A stretch of DNA of 37,639 nt from a virus: IMG/VR virus record IMGVR_UViG_3300030098_003377, positions 1 to 37,639 of that record, one strand, 5' to 3'. The notes under the pieces are model-generated. The model made no database searches. It saw only the letters and a list, made by a program, of their open reading frames with translations, and was not told where the DNA came from. The position numbers were made by a program, and so were the translations under genes. This document shows, one piece after another, positions 14,101-22,637 of the stretch; within the stretch, counting starts at the first letter, position 1; each line of letters opens with the position of its first letter.

Positions 14101-17100
14101 GTTAATCAATCAACAGATTATTCAGCTTTTAAATTAACTTTTTATAGAGATCAAAACTTTACTAAAATTTGGGATACTTCTACATTAACTAAAGATTTTA
14201 ATGTTGTAAGAAATGGAGCACCTGGAATAACAACTAATGCTAATGTTACTTTAACAGTGACAAAAGATATTCCTAATGAATTGTATTATAAATTGGATCC
14301 AATTTATGATAGCAATCTTCCTGATGTTAAAAAAGAAGTTACTGTAGATAAAGAAGTTGTTTCTGCTAATCAAGTAACAATGGTTGATAGTTTATATAAT
14401 GGTAAACAAAAAGTTAGCATAGCTGCTACTAATCAGTTTAGATATACTTTACCAGTTCTCCCAGAAAAAGATTCTTATGGATCATTGTCTGATTTAAGTT
14501 ATGAAACTGATAGTGTAAGTGCTTCTGGTGCAATATCTAATTTTGAAATAAAAAATCCAGGAAATAATTATTATGCACTTCCAGGTATCAATACAATTAA
14601 TAGTGTAGATGGAAGTGATGCTATTGTTGAAGGTATAAGCACATCCATAGGAAAAATCAGGACTGTAAAATTAAGAGAGATAGGATATAATTTCCCATCT
14701 GATCCTACTTTGATGCCTAGTGCTTCATTACCTCAAGTAATTCAACTTGATGCTCTTAAGTCTGTAGAATCAGTTGGAGTTACTTCATTTGGTAAGGGTT
14801 ATATTTCTTCACCACATCTAATAGTTATTGATGGATTTACAAATAAACCAGTTTTTGATCTTGATTTAAAATATGAATTGGGTAATCCTAATGTAGAAAT
14901 TTTAAAGAATACATCTGGTATTCATGATACTCCACCTGATGTTATTCCAACTAAGAACTCTAATGGTGTTGGTATTGCTACTGTTGGATTTAATACTGTT
15001 AGTAAAAATGTAACTGTTACTCTGGCTACTGGATTTAGTACTGCTAATAGTTTCCCATTTGAAGTTGGTGATAAAGTATTCATTGAAGGTATTAGTGTTG
15101 GTTTGGGAACAACAGCAAGAGGATATAATTCATCAGAATATGATTATAAACTTTTTGATCTTACTGAAGTTGATGAAAATCTAGGTGGTATTGGAAGTGT
15201 TACTTATAATCTTACTGACTTCTTTGGTGATTTAGCTCCTGAATTGACACCAGGAACTTATGATTTTGTCAATTCTGCAGGAAGAATTGTTGCTCAAAAG
15301 ACTTTCCCAAGATTTACTGTTAATCTTACAAAATCTAATGATTATGTTCCAGGAGAAACTGTTACTGGATCTATCAGTAGCACTACAGGTGAAGTTCAAT
15401 ATTGGGAACCAAATACAGGTATTTTAAGAGTTTCTGCTCAAAAAGATTTTGTTATTAATGATATTATAGTTGGAAGTGCTTCTGGAACTCAAGGAACTGC
15501 TACATCAATAAAATCATTTGATGCATATCTTAAATTAGATGCTACTGCAAGAGTAGAAGGTGGTTGGGAGACGGAATCAGGATTCTTTAATAGAACTCTA
15601 CAAAGATTCCAAGATAGTGATTATTATCAAAATTTATCCTACTCATTAAGTTCTAGAGTGGATATGCAAGTTTGGGATGATCCTGTATCTACCTTAAACC
15701 ACACCCTTGGATTTAAGAAATTTAGTGATTATCAATTAGAATCAACACCTGACCAAAAAGATTCTCTAGTAGTTGGATTATCTACTGAATTAACTGGTTA
15801 TACGGTTGTTAATGATTTACAGTCAGCTGTAAATATGCATACTGTTTTTGATTTTGATTTAGCATCTGAAAATAATTTAACTATTGGTTCTGATACCGTT
15901 TCTAATGAAATAACCTTCTCAAGTAGAATTTTACAAGATTTCCAAGAATCTATTGGTAACAGAGCAGTTTCAATTGATGATTTTAGTGGAACATTTAATA
16001 GTAATCCAAGATCTACTAGATTTACAACTGTTGCTTCTTGGACTTTGGCAGAAAGACGGGCATTAAAGTATTTCCTTTATGTTAAAGATAAGAGATTCAC
16101 TGCTCAAAGACAATTAACGATTTGTGATATTATTCATGACAATAATTTTGGATATATTAACCAATATGGAAAAATAGACACTGTTTATAATCAAGGTGAT
16201 TTTGATTTTGCAATTTCTGGTAGTTTAGGTGAATTAAGATGGTATCCCGTAAAATACTCTGTTAATGATTATTGGATTGCTAGTCTTTCCTTTAATTTGG
16301 ATGATAATGCTTTAAGTACTGGTAGCACTGTTGTTGGTCCTTCTATTGTAGATACAGAAAGTGTAGCAATTGGTGTTGGTATAGGAACTACAACAATTGT
16401 AGGTATTGCAAGTACTTATAGATCTGCTCATGTAATAGTATCAATTAATCCCGACATTAATTATGAAGAATTTGAATATAATCAATTTAATATTATTCAT
16501 AATGGAACAGATGTTGAAGTAATGGAATATGGTCGATTATCGACAAATATAACTGAAGGATATGTTTCTCGTACTGGTATGGGAACTTATCATGGATATA
16601 TTGAAGATGATTTATTAAAACTTGATTTCTATCCAAATTCTGGTGTTGGTATTGGTACAACTGGTGCTATTAACACTATGTTAGTTGGAATGGCATCTTC
16701 TGAATATAGTGGAATATCAACAGTAGAACTGAAACATTCTATTTTAGAATCTAGATGTACTGGTATTGGTTCTACAACATCTCCAATTGAAAATGTTATA
16801 GCAGAATATCCTCCTGATTATCAGGCTGCTTATTGTTATGTTCAGATTACTGATTGTACTAATAAGGCATATCAAATGTCTGAATTCCTTTGTGTTAATG
16901 ATTTTGTTGAAGATGAAGCACAAGAAAGTTATGATGTTCAATTTGGTGATGTATATTCTGGTAATGCTGGTTTAGGAACAATTGGAAGTAGAGTTTCAGC
17001 TGCTGGAACAATGTCTATCGTATTTACTCCTAATCCAAGTATGGATGTTCAAACAAATGTATGGAGTAATGTATTAAAGATTGAAGACGATCTTAAAGAT

Positions 17101-20100
17101 ACAATTGACTTTGATAATGGTGCAATAGAATCTGGTTTTGGTGATTATGAAGGAACTGACCGTGCTGTTAAGAGACAATTTGAATTAAAGCATAGAACAG
17201 ATACAATCTTTGAAAAATCATTTGTTGGTGAAGATAGTCGTATTGTAGATGTAACTAATAACGTTATTATTCTACCTAACCACTTCTTTGTTACTGGAGA
17301 AAAACTTCTATACAACCATGCTGGTGCTGGTAAGACAATGGCAGTTGGTATTGCTACTACTAATGGATTTGTGGGAGTTGGAACTACCAATAAATTGCCT
17401 GGAACCTTCTATGCAGTTAAGATAGACGATGACTCAATTAAGATAGCAGAGACTGCTGAGAAGGCATTGAAGACCGTTCCAGAGGTCGTAGACATTACTA
17501 GTGTAGGTATAGGAACATCACATAGATTTAATGCTGTTAATCAAAATGCAAAATTAATGGTATCTATTGATAATGTTATTCAGTCTCCAATTGTTGCAAC
17601 AGCAGTTACTTCTCACTTAACTTCACAAGTTTTAACTACTGATGAGTTTATTAATCTTGCAGGAATTACTTCCATCTTTGGTGGTGATTTAGTTAAGGTT
17701 GGTGATGAGATAATGAGAGTAGATGGTGTTGGTATAGGTCTTACGAATAGAATACAAGTCAGAAGACCTTGGATGGGAACAGCACTTGCTGGATATAGTA
17801 CTGCTACTGTAGTTACTAAAGTAGTTGGTAATTATAATATTGTTGATAATACTATCAACTTTGTTGCTGCTCCAAGTGGTAATGTTCCATTAAGTACTAC
17901 TACAAATAGACCTGATGAGAGAGATTGGGTTGGTATTTCTACTGGATCTAGTTTTGATGGAAGAATGTTTATGAGATCTGGTGTTCCAGATACTACAAAT
18001 GAAACATATTATAGAAACTATGTGTTTGATAGTCTTTCTGATCAGTTTACTGGACAAAAAGCAGATTTCACTCTTAAATCAGATGCTGGAAATGTTGCTG
18101 GATTAACTACAGATAATGCAATTATTCTTGTTAATGATGTATTCCAAACTCCTGGTCCATTAAACAATTATACTTTAGATCAAACAACAACTGGTATTAC
18201 CACTATATCCTTTACTGGTACAGGTAGTTCTGTTTCTGCAGATCCTAATGTAGGAACACTTCCTTTAGGTGGTGCTATTGTTTCAGTTGCTTCTACTGAG
18301 GGATTTGGTTATCAACCATTGGTAGCAGCAGGTGGTACAGCAGTTGTTTCCACAGCAGGTACTATTGAGTCTGTAAGTATTGCAAATACAGGTTCTGGTT
18401 ATAGAATAGGAGTTCAAACTGTATGTAATGTTGCTATTCAAACTTCAACATTACCAGGCACAAGTGTAATAGGAATTGGTACTGCTATTATTGCAGAACG
18501 TGGATTTATTTCTGGTATTGCTATTACTAATCCATATGTTTTCAATATACCTGTTTTCGTTTCTAATGTTGGTTATGATACAGTTACTGGATTGACTACG
18601 GTTACTACATCTAGTGCTCATGGATTTTCATTAGGGGAAGAAGCAGTTCTTTCTGGTATTGCATTTACTTGCAACTATTCTGGAACTAAAGCACTAAGTA
18701 ATTTTGTTTATACTAAAGCAACTGGTATTGCAACAGTTACTACTTCTGCTGCTCATGGATATTCAGCAAATGATGATGTAATTCTTACTGGATTAGCTGT
18801 TACTGAAGGTAGCACTAATATTACATATCCAAGAACATCAGATCCATACTATACAGGGTCTAGAATTAGTTCTGTTCCAAATGCTACTAGTTTTGTTATT
18901 CAAGTAGGTACAAGTAGTACTGCAATGGAGTATACTTCTGGAGGTACAGTTCAGAAAGTGATTGTAGCACCTAGAAAGTCTAATAGCACTGATACTGATG
19001 GTGATCCTGCTTATAATGGTACACCTGTACTTCAAGTAATCGATACTACTAAGTTTGTAGTTAATACAGGAATTAATACTAATCCTCATCTTTATAATAG
19101 AGGTGGTGTCGTTAGAAGACCTCTTAAAGTTATTATTGATGATCCATTACCATACGCAGGTATTGCATTAACTTATTCTAATTCTAGTCCTGCTGGAGTT
19201 GGAACAGGTGGTATTGTTGATGTTGTGGTTGGACAAGGATCAAGTGTAATTAGCTTTACTATTACCAATACAGGAAGTGGTTATGGTAATGATGAAATAT
19301 TAACTTTACCTATCGGAGGTCCTACTGGTATTCCTACTGATCCATCTAAGACATATAAAGAATTCCAACTTACTCTTGATCCATGTTTCTATGATGAATT
19401 TACTGGTTGGTCTATTGGTGAGTTACAATCATTGGATAATATTGAAAAACTTATTACTGGAACTAGAAAAGATTTCCCATTAGAACTTAATGGTGAAACA
19501 ATAACCATCAGAGGTAGAGAAGGTTCTAAGATTGTTGAAGAAGACCTTCTATTAGTATTTGTTAATGATGTTCCACAAGTGCCTGGTGGTGGATATACCT
19601 TCCCTGGAGGTAGTAATCTCACATTTACAGAAGCACCTAAAGTTGGTGACAAAATACAAATTCTTTTCTATAAAGGAACTGGTTCTCAAGATGTTGTTGA
19701 AAGACGAGTTTTAGAAACTGTTAAACCTGGAGATGAATTGGAAATAGGTCATTTAGAATCTCAAGACTTCTGGTTGACTGAATCAATTAGAGTTCCACTT
19801 AGTGTAGATTCTACTGATCGTGTTTCTACTCCTCCCTATTATGGACCAGGAAATACTGCAGATCCTAATCTAGAAAGACCTATTAAATGGACTAGACAGA
19901 CTGAGGATAAGGTTATTAACCAAATAGGTGTAGGAAAGGATAGGGAGATTTATGAACCTGTAATTAATCCTTATTCACCAATTATTAAATCGGTTGGTAT
20001 AGGATCAACGGTAATTTATGTTGAAAATGCAAGACCTTATTTTGATCCATATGATGAGGTTGATGATGTTTCTCCTATAGCAAACGATTTCCTTTTCCAA

Positions 20101-21042
20101 AAGAAAGTTAAGTTTATTTCTCAAGAAGTAAGATCTGGTGCTGCAGGAACTGCTATTGTTTCTGGTTTGGGAACGATTACTTCTGTTGCTATTTCTACAG
20201 GTGGTATTGGATATAGCACTGCAGTAGTAAGTTTTGGATCTACCTCTATTGGTGATAATACTACTGGTGTTGTTACAACATCCACTAGAGCATATGGAAC
20301 CCCTATAATTAGTGCTGCTGGAACTATTACTGGTATCGCAATTACTGCAGTTGGTTCTGGATATACTTCATCCAATCCACCATCTGTCTTAATTAGTCCT
20401 CCTGTATGGTCTGAAGAAGAAAATACAGTAACTAGTTATGGTGGAGATTCTGGAATAATTGTTGGATTTGGTACTACAACTGTAGGAGTTGCTACTGGGT
20501 ATCAATTGGTATTTGATTTACATATTCCTGCTTCTTCTGATTTGAGAAATTCCAACATTACTGGAACAGCAGTTACAATTTCTGGAATTAGCACTGGTGA
20601 TTACTTTATTGTAAATGATTCTAATGTTGGTGCTTCTAGTACGTCTATAGCATCTTTGGCTGCTGATGGTGCTGTTATTGGTATTGGAACACAATTTGTA
20701 AATAATGTATATGAGGTTAATACCTTTGAGATAGTTCAATCTCCTATTGGTGTTGCTTCTGATGGTGTAGGAATAGGTACAACTCATATGAGTAGAGTAT
20801 TTGTTAAAATTGCCGAACATCTTGATTGGAATGGTCAGTGGCCTAGCTTCAGTGGAGTTGGTATTCAAACTGGAAATTACTTTGGGTCTTATAGTTGGGG
20901 TAAAATCCTTCTTCCATCAAGATCCGAAGAAAATACTTATGAAGCTTATACATTAGGTGGAACGGGTGGTATTTCTACTTCCCCAGTGGTAAGGAGATCT
21001 AGATCTCTCAAATCCAAGCAATATTATACACCCCCAAGTTAA
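8116..21042 (+). CDS. 7: Giant gp7-like baseplate wedge protein with YHYH domain and repeat modules (4308 aa)
   Basis: Placed between gp6 and gp8 and carrying two separated pieces of T4 gp7. The first is FLKKTKYQL...FIKQSKDFY and FEILFKALYNENVNI (about 155-240), matching gp7's STKG..FLFKVLYNEEVEI region. The second is LQRFQDSDYYQNLSY...LNHTLGFKKF (about 2490-2540), matching gp7's INRSRSYYV...VHPVGF. About 2250 residues are inserted between them and 1770 follow. Inserts include a YHYH domain (about 1290-1390; GWAYDGNPIYGPYGY and the later GVYAYFATI), about eight HGF-TGD modules (near 616, 872, 981, 1733, 1902, 3054, 3500, 3546), about 13 GSGY beta repeats and 'VNDV-Q-P' fibre modules. T4 gp7 has 1032 residues. 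The frame is open for 12.9 kb without a stop. The enlarged parts are probably surface-exposed adhesive domains. Confidence 0.85.
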   Translation: MTTKKVQFNNIVQNQLPQYVQNEYPLVAEFLKSYYQGQEYQGGPIDLISNIDDYVKIDNLTNLTYSVGLGATVGITSDAIDVDMQNFPTGTLGFPDSYGLLKINDEIITYTGITTFGFTGCVRGFSGITSYRSPTNSEELVFESTDADEHPKGSTIENLSCLFLKEFLKKTKYQLTPGLEGRQLTSDLDQEVFIKQSKDFYLSKGTDRGFEILFKALYNENVNIIRPRDFLFTPSNANYKITKDFVVQPVNGNPLDLELSTLFQDEYKDAGIEKAYAPITHVEKIPVGVGETYYKFSVDAGYNRDSRVEGATYGTFSVSPRTKIIGGVSAGSTIFDVDSTVGFSTQGELHFRYIDNTVGISSYTSKNLTQFFGLTGIAKTITSATTVGINSFAYGSSVIDPDETIEVRITSVINSLEYDDASCLYGNGDDIKIKTLGIGDTDYKMKGWFYNVSPTYKVKQIGLIDVSDFTYEVFTDVDHQFKVGDRAVLSRSSGEKTSLPSSTISQITSSRSFILKEQGEIDVTDYLENNPYIIERKLSKANPINFPEASVYSSDVQNVYKQKKTEKILVTSPSIPSYDSSSLGVNAKRIVFNGNFSGDTFNIIADATTPVGVPIFDHGFYTGDAIYYTPQIVNDVYVDPTSGTKLDNFVVKSFLFDEGLYFVERVDENNIKLAKSTPDLYNGNYVNIDNIGKSSGIATDNRIEPFSFNGETLQSQKLVRSINPPVNTGTVYETTPGSTGILVNGVEILNYKSYDKVYYGKLESIDVLAPGSGYDVINPPITKITDSVGTGATGFVAVSGSLKEIRIIDPGFGYQSKPTISITGGNGEGADVSINMQEVVHSIPFFSSSSKVGLGTTGTLSSTIGFSTYHKFANGEQVLYITDNQDSIGGLTTNATYFASVVGSGGTTIRLHTDEAGALAGINTVELTSRGDGVQHIRSYKTKSLIESINVISGGSGYENKKRTVQPAGITTSLNQIKIVNHDYKDGEIVNYTCTGTPITGLTTATDYYVCFVDKDNFKLASVGVGTTTKDFYYRTKQHLDFTYIGVGTHQFNYPPISVTLNGEVGVTSVGKETFEAKIQPIFRGEVTSIHLADNGVGYGSSEIINFNREPDVTLSSGVDGQVQPIVHGGKITEVIVENKGQDYIAPPILSINGDGVGCVITPVLKTVGIGTSAKYLLEEVKVIKAGSGYTKEDTTIDVISPGSDVKLRSNIQQWTVNLFEKYYQGEQVTSDDGILVNGLNKDFGLQYTHLYAPRKLRESLYATNQEGTSLYGQPDLKRVNGQEIESTDHSPIIGWAYDGNPIYGPYGYVKKEGGSVTQMKSGYVEEAASKLNRPPLTVFGPGFFVEDYTFKEVTDETVLDENNGRFCITPQFPNGVYAYFATINDSGAEQGGQFNSYKLPVFPYLLGDNYQSTPEEFNFTQYSNQDDYIITEDLDWYRNTAPYNLIEGDITYPYISIPDNLSQTLDIKGTKPGHIESIGITTGGKNYKVGDKIIFNNEGTSGSKAAANVSKIVGKSVSSVSVATSTVTNVEFYPGPQQGQYTVLSSEPYNWTNNDIVNVTGLSTTSSNIEGTYNVGITSNKLFLAGVGTTAVAIGTDGVTGVVTHLSVWGDLTFPIIRSNDILGIGTEQVKVLNVEAHLSRIRVLRAVNGVTGVSHTITTELLEDPRKLTVNPGVTTDYEYRQNHQIYFEPKESVGVGTLSAVGMGSTLVFSNPGVGLTELFVYPKEMYLPNHDLKTGDKLTYSPGNGAAITIWEDGKAGTGIKTLVDGQTLFAAVKDANIIGLSTCRVGLGTTGTFVGIASTQRDSTTFFFTGIGTGVYHSLKTNYEVITGEINRVRVTVSTGETHGLLNNDHVYMNVSPGISTNIIVKYNDYNRKIVIDPKSFTSAGINTTTNAITITNHGYSTGDKIIHTVGVASAIPGGLVDNGTYYIVKVDDDTIKLSNTQYDSTEKIPSIVGITSAGDGGIINPINPPIKLYRDCTAVFDVSDSSLSYVNQSTDYSAFKLTFYRDQNFTKIWDTSTLTKDFNVVRNGAPGITTNANVTLTVTKDIPNELYYKLDPIYDSNLPDVKKEVTVDKEVVSANQVTMVDSLYNGKQKVSIAATNQFRYTLPVLPEKDSYGSLSDLSYETDSVSASGAISNFEIKNPGNNYYALPGINTINSVDGSDAIVEGISTSIGKIRTVKLREIGYNFPSDPTLMPSASLPQVIQLDALKSVESVGVTSFGKGYISSPHLIVIDGFTNKPVFDLDLKYELGNPNVEILKNTSGIHDTPPDVIPTKNSNGVGIATVGFNTVSKNVTVTLATGFSTANSFPFEVGDKVFIEGISVGLGTTARGYNSSEYDYKLFDLTEVDENLGGIGSVTYNLTDFFGDLAPELTPGTYDFVNSAGRIVAQKTFPRFTVNLTKSNDYVPGETVTGSISSTTGEVQYWEPNTGILRVSAQKDFVINDIIVGSASGTQGTATSIKSFDAYLKLDATARVEGGWETESGFFNRTLQRFQDSDYYQNLSYSLSSRVDMQVWDDPVSTLNHTLGFKKFSDYQLESTPDQKDSLVVGLSTELTGYTVVNDLQSAVNMHTVFDFDLASENNLTIGSDTVSNEITFSSRILQDFQESIGNRAVSIDDFSGTFNSNPRSTRFTTVASWTLAERRALKYFLYVKDKRFTAQRQLTICDIIHDNNFGYINQYGKIDTVYNQGDFDFAISGSLGELRWYPVKYSVNDYWIASLSFNLDDNALSTGSTVVGPSIVDTESVAIGVGIGTTTIVGIASTYRSAHVIVSINPDINYEEFEYNQFNIIHNGTDVEVMEYGRLSTNITEGYVSRTGMGTYHGYIEDDLLKLDFYPNSGVGIGTTGAINTMLVGMASSEYSGISTVELKHSILESRCTGIGSTTSPIENVIAEYPPDYQAAYCYVQITDCTNKAYQMSEFLCVNDFVEDEAQESYDVQFGDVYSGNAGLGTIGSRVSAAGTMSIVFTPNPSMDVQTNVWSNVLKIEDDLKDTIDFDNGAIESGFGDYEGTDRAVKRQFELKHRTDTIFEKSFVGEDSRIVDVTNNVIILPNHFFVTGEKLLYNHAGAGKTMAVGIATTNGFVGVGTTNKLPGTFYAVKIDDDSIKIAETAEKALKTVPEVVDITSVGIGTSHRFNAVNQNAKLMVSIDNVIQSPIVATAVTSHLTSQVLTTDEFINLAGITSIFGGDLVKVGDEIMRVDGVGIGLTNRIQVRRPWMGTALAGYSTATVVTKVVGNYNIVDNTINFVAAPSGNVPLSTTTNRPDERDWVGISTGSSFDGRMFMRSGVPDTTNETYYRNYVFDSLSDQFTGQKADFTLKSDAGNVAGLTTDNAIILVNDVFQTPGPLNNYTLDQTTTGITTISFTGTGSSVSADPNVGTLPLGGAIVSVASTEGFGYQPLVAAGGTAVVSTAGTIESVSIANTGSGYRIGVQTVCNVAIQTSTLPGTSVIGIGTAIIAERGFISGIAITNPYVFNIPVFVSNVGYDTVTGLTTVTTSSAHGFSLGEEAVLSGIAFTCNYSGTKALSNFVYTKATGIATVTTSAAHGYSANDDVILTGLAVTEGSTNITYPRTSDPYYTGSRISSVPNATSFVIQVGTSSTAMEYTSGGTVQKVIVAPRKSNSTDTDGDPAYNGTPVLQVIDTTKFVVNTGINTNPHLYNRGGVVRRPLKVIIDDPLPYAGIALTYSNSSPAGVGTGGIVDVVVGQGSSVISFTITNTGSGYGNDEILTLPIGGPTGIPTDPSKTYKEFQLTLDPCFYDEFTGWSIGELQSLDNIEKLITGTRKDFPLELNGETITIRGREGSKIVEEDLLLVFVNDVPQVPGGGYTFPGGSNLTFTEAPKVGDKIQILFYKGTGSQDVVERRVLETVKPGDELEIGHLESQDFWLTESIRVPLSVDSTDRVSTPPYYGPGNTADPNLERPIKWTRQTEDKVINQIGVGKDREIYEPVINPYSPIIKSVGIGSTVIYVENARPYFDPYDEVDDVSPIANDFLFQKKVKFISQEVRSGAAGTAIVSGLGTITSVAISTGGIGYSTAVVSFGSTSIGDNTTGVVTTSTRAYGTPIISAAGTITGIAITAVGSGYTSSNPPSVLISPPVWSEEENTVTSYGGDSGIIVGFGTTTVGVATGYQLVFDLHIPASSDLRNSNITGTAVTISGISTGDYFIVNDSNVGASSTSIASLAADGAVIGIGTQFVNNVYEVNTFEIVQSPIGVASDGVGIGTTHMSRVFVKIAEHLDWNGQWPSFSGVGIQTGNYFGSYSWGKILLPSRSEENTYEAYTLGGTGGISTSPVVRRSRSLKSKQYYTPPS

Positions 21043-21043
21043 T

Positions 21044-21057
21044 CCTTAATAAATAAA
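21044..21057 (+). promoter_or_regulatory. Late-type promoter before gp8
   Basis: CCTTAATAAATAAA with ATAAATA at 21049-21055, identical over 14 bases to the site before gp25. It starts two bases after the gp7-like stop and lies 18 bases before the gp8 ATG, so it can restart transcription after the 12.9-kb gene. Confidence 0.75.
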
Positions 21058-21074
21058 GAAAAAATCTCTGTCCA

Positions 21075-22631
21075 ATGGCTGCAATTATAACCGATCAGAT
21101 TAGATTGTTGAATGCAAAGAATTTTGTCGCGGGAGTAACATCAACTACTAACGCTTATTATTCCTTTATTGGATTACCCAATCCAACTGATATTAAAACT
21201 GATTGGAATACTGATCCCCCTTCACCTAAAGATAATTTTAGTGAAGAGAATGATTATTGGGATAATATGGTAGCCCTGAAGAAAATTAGTGCAGGGGATT
21301 GTAGACAGGTTGTTACTAAGAGAACTTGGTCATCTGGTACGACTTATGACATGTATAGGGGAGATTATAGTAGATCAAATACTGCTCCTGTTTCTGGTGC
21401 TACAAATTTATATAATGCTACTTATTATGTTATAAACACTGATTATAGGGTTTATATCTGCCTCCAAAATGGTACTGATCCAGATAACCCTACTGGAAGA
21501 CCTTCGTTGGATGAACCAACTTTTACTGATTTAGAACCTAGATCTGCTGGAAGTAGTGGTGATAATTATATTTGGAAGTATCTTTTTACAATTAAACCTG
21601 CTGATATTATTAAGTTCGATTCTACTGATTTTATGCCTGTTCCTTTGGATTGGGAAACAAATGTAGATGATGCAGCAGTTAGGGATAATGCTGTAGATGG
21701 ATCTATTAAAATAGTTACTATAACAAATCGTGGTGAAACTATAGGACCTTCTGGAGGTACTGAATATACAAAAGTTCCTATTAAAGGAGATGGATCTGGA
21801 GCAGAATGTACAATTACTACAACTAACGACCAACAGGTTGATACTATAGTAATTTCTAAACAAGGATCTGGATATACCTATGGTAGTGTAGATTTAGATG
21901 GAGGTGGAGTACCTACTGGAACTACTATACCAACTTTTGATGTTATTATTCCACCCCAAGGTGGTCATGGTTCTGATATCTATAGAGAATTGGGAGCAAT
22001 GAATGTTCTTATATATTCACGTATTGAAAATGATAATGAAAACCCAGACTTTATTACTGGCAACCAAATTGCAAGAGTGGGATTAGTAGAAAATCCTCAA
22101 CAATTTGATTCTACTGCTCTTTTAGCATCTGATAAAGCTAGTGCTGTTAATGCTTTACGATTGGCAGGATCTGGTTATAGTTCTGCTACATTTGCAGCAG
22201 ATAGTTATTTTACTCAAACAATTGCTGCTGGATCTACTGCTCAAGGAAGGGTAGTAAATTATGATGAAACAACTGGTGTATTGAAATATTGGCAAGATAG
22301 AACTCTTGCTGGATTTAATACTGTTGGAACTGCCCAAACTGCTCCTACATATGGATATAATTTGAATAAGTTTACTGGATCACCAGGAACTGGTGGAAAC
22401 TTGGAAATTGTTCCTACAACTGGATCTACATTACAAATTGATAATGGTTTTACAGGTATATCTACTGTAATAAATAATATCACATATTATCTTGGTCAAA
22501 CTTTCACTGACGGCATTTCTAATCCAGAGGTTAAGAGACATAGTGGTAACATTGTTTTTGTTGATAATAGACCAGCTATAACTAGGTCTGTTAACCAAAA
22601 AGAAGATATTAAAATAGTATTGCAGTTCTAA
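21075..22631 (+). CDS. 8: Baseplate wedge subunit gp8 (518 aa)
   Basis: T4 gp8-like wedge protein. Recognisable parts are the N-terminal YYSFIGLPNPTDIKTDW (28-44), 'YWDNMVALKKI', the '-DNYIWKYLFTIKPADIIKF' segment (about 163-181, T4: DGYVWEYLFEIPP), and the C-terminus VKRHSGNIVFVDNRPAITRS with IKIVLQF, which matches T4 'LMRHSGEMIYMENRPPI' and 'INILFTF'. T4 gp8 has 334 residues; the extra 180 are mainly in the middle (about 220-460), where GSGY-type repeats (QGSGYTYGS near 265) and a 'GRVVNYDETTGVLKYW' module occur. The ATG lies behind a late-type promoter; no clear Shine-Dalgarno. Confidence 0.9.
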   Translation: MAAIITDQIRLLNAKNFVAGVTSTTNAYYSFIGLPNPTDIKTDWNTDPPSPKDNFSEENDYWDNMVALKKISAGDCRQVVTKRTWSSGTTYDMYRGDYSRSNTAPVSGATNLYNATYYVINTDYRVYICLQNGTDPDNPTGRPSLDEPTFTDLEPRSAGSSGDNYIWKYLFTIKPADIIKFDSTDFMPVPLDWETNVDDAAVRDNAVDGSIKIVTITNRGETIGPSGGTEYTKVPIKGDGSGAECTITTTNDQQVDTIVISKQGSGYTYGSVDLDGGGVPTGTTIPTFDVIIPPQGGHGSDIYRELGAMNVLIYSRIENDNENPDFITGNQIARVGLVENPQQFDSTALLASDKASAVNALRLAGSGYSSATFAADSYFTQTIAAGSTAQGRVVNYDETTGVLKYWQDRTLAGFNTVGTAQTAPTYGYNLNKFTGSPGTGGNLEIVPTTGSTLQIDNGFTGISTVINNITYYLGQTFTDGISNPEVKRHSGNIVFVDNRPAITRSVNQKEDIKIVLQF

Positions 22632-22637
22632 GAAATC

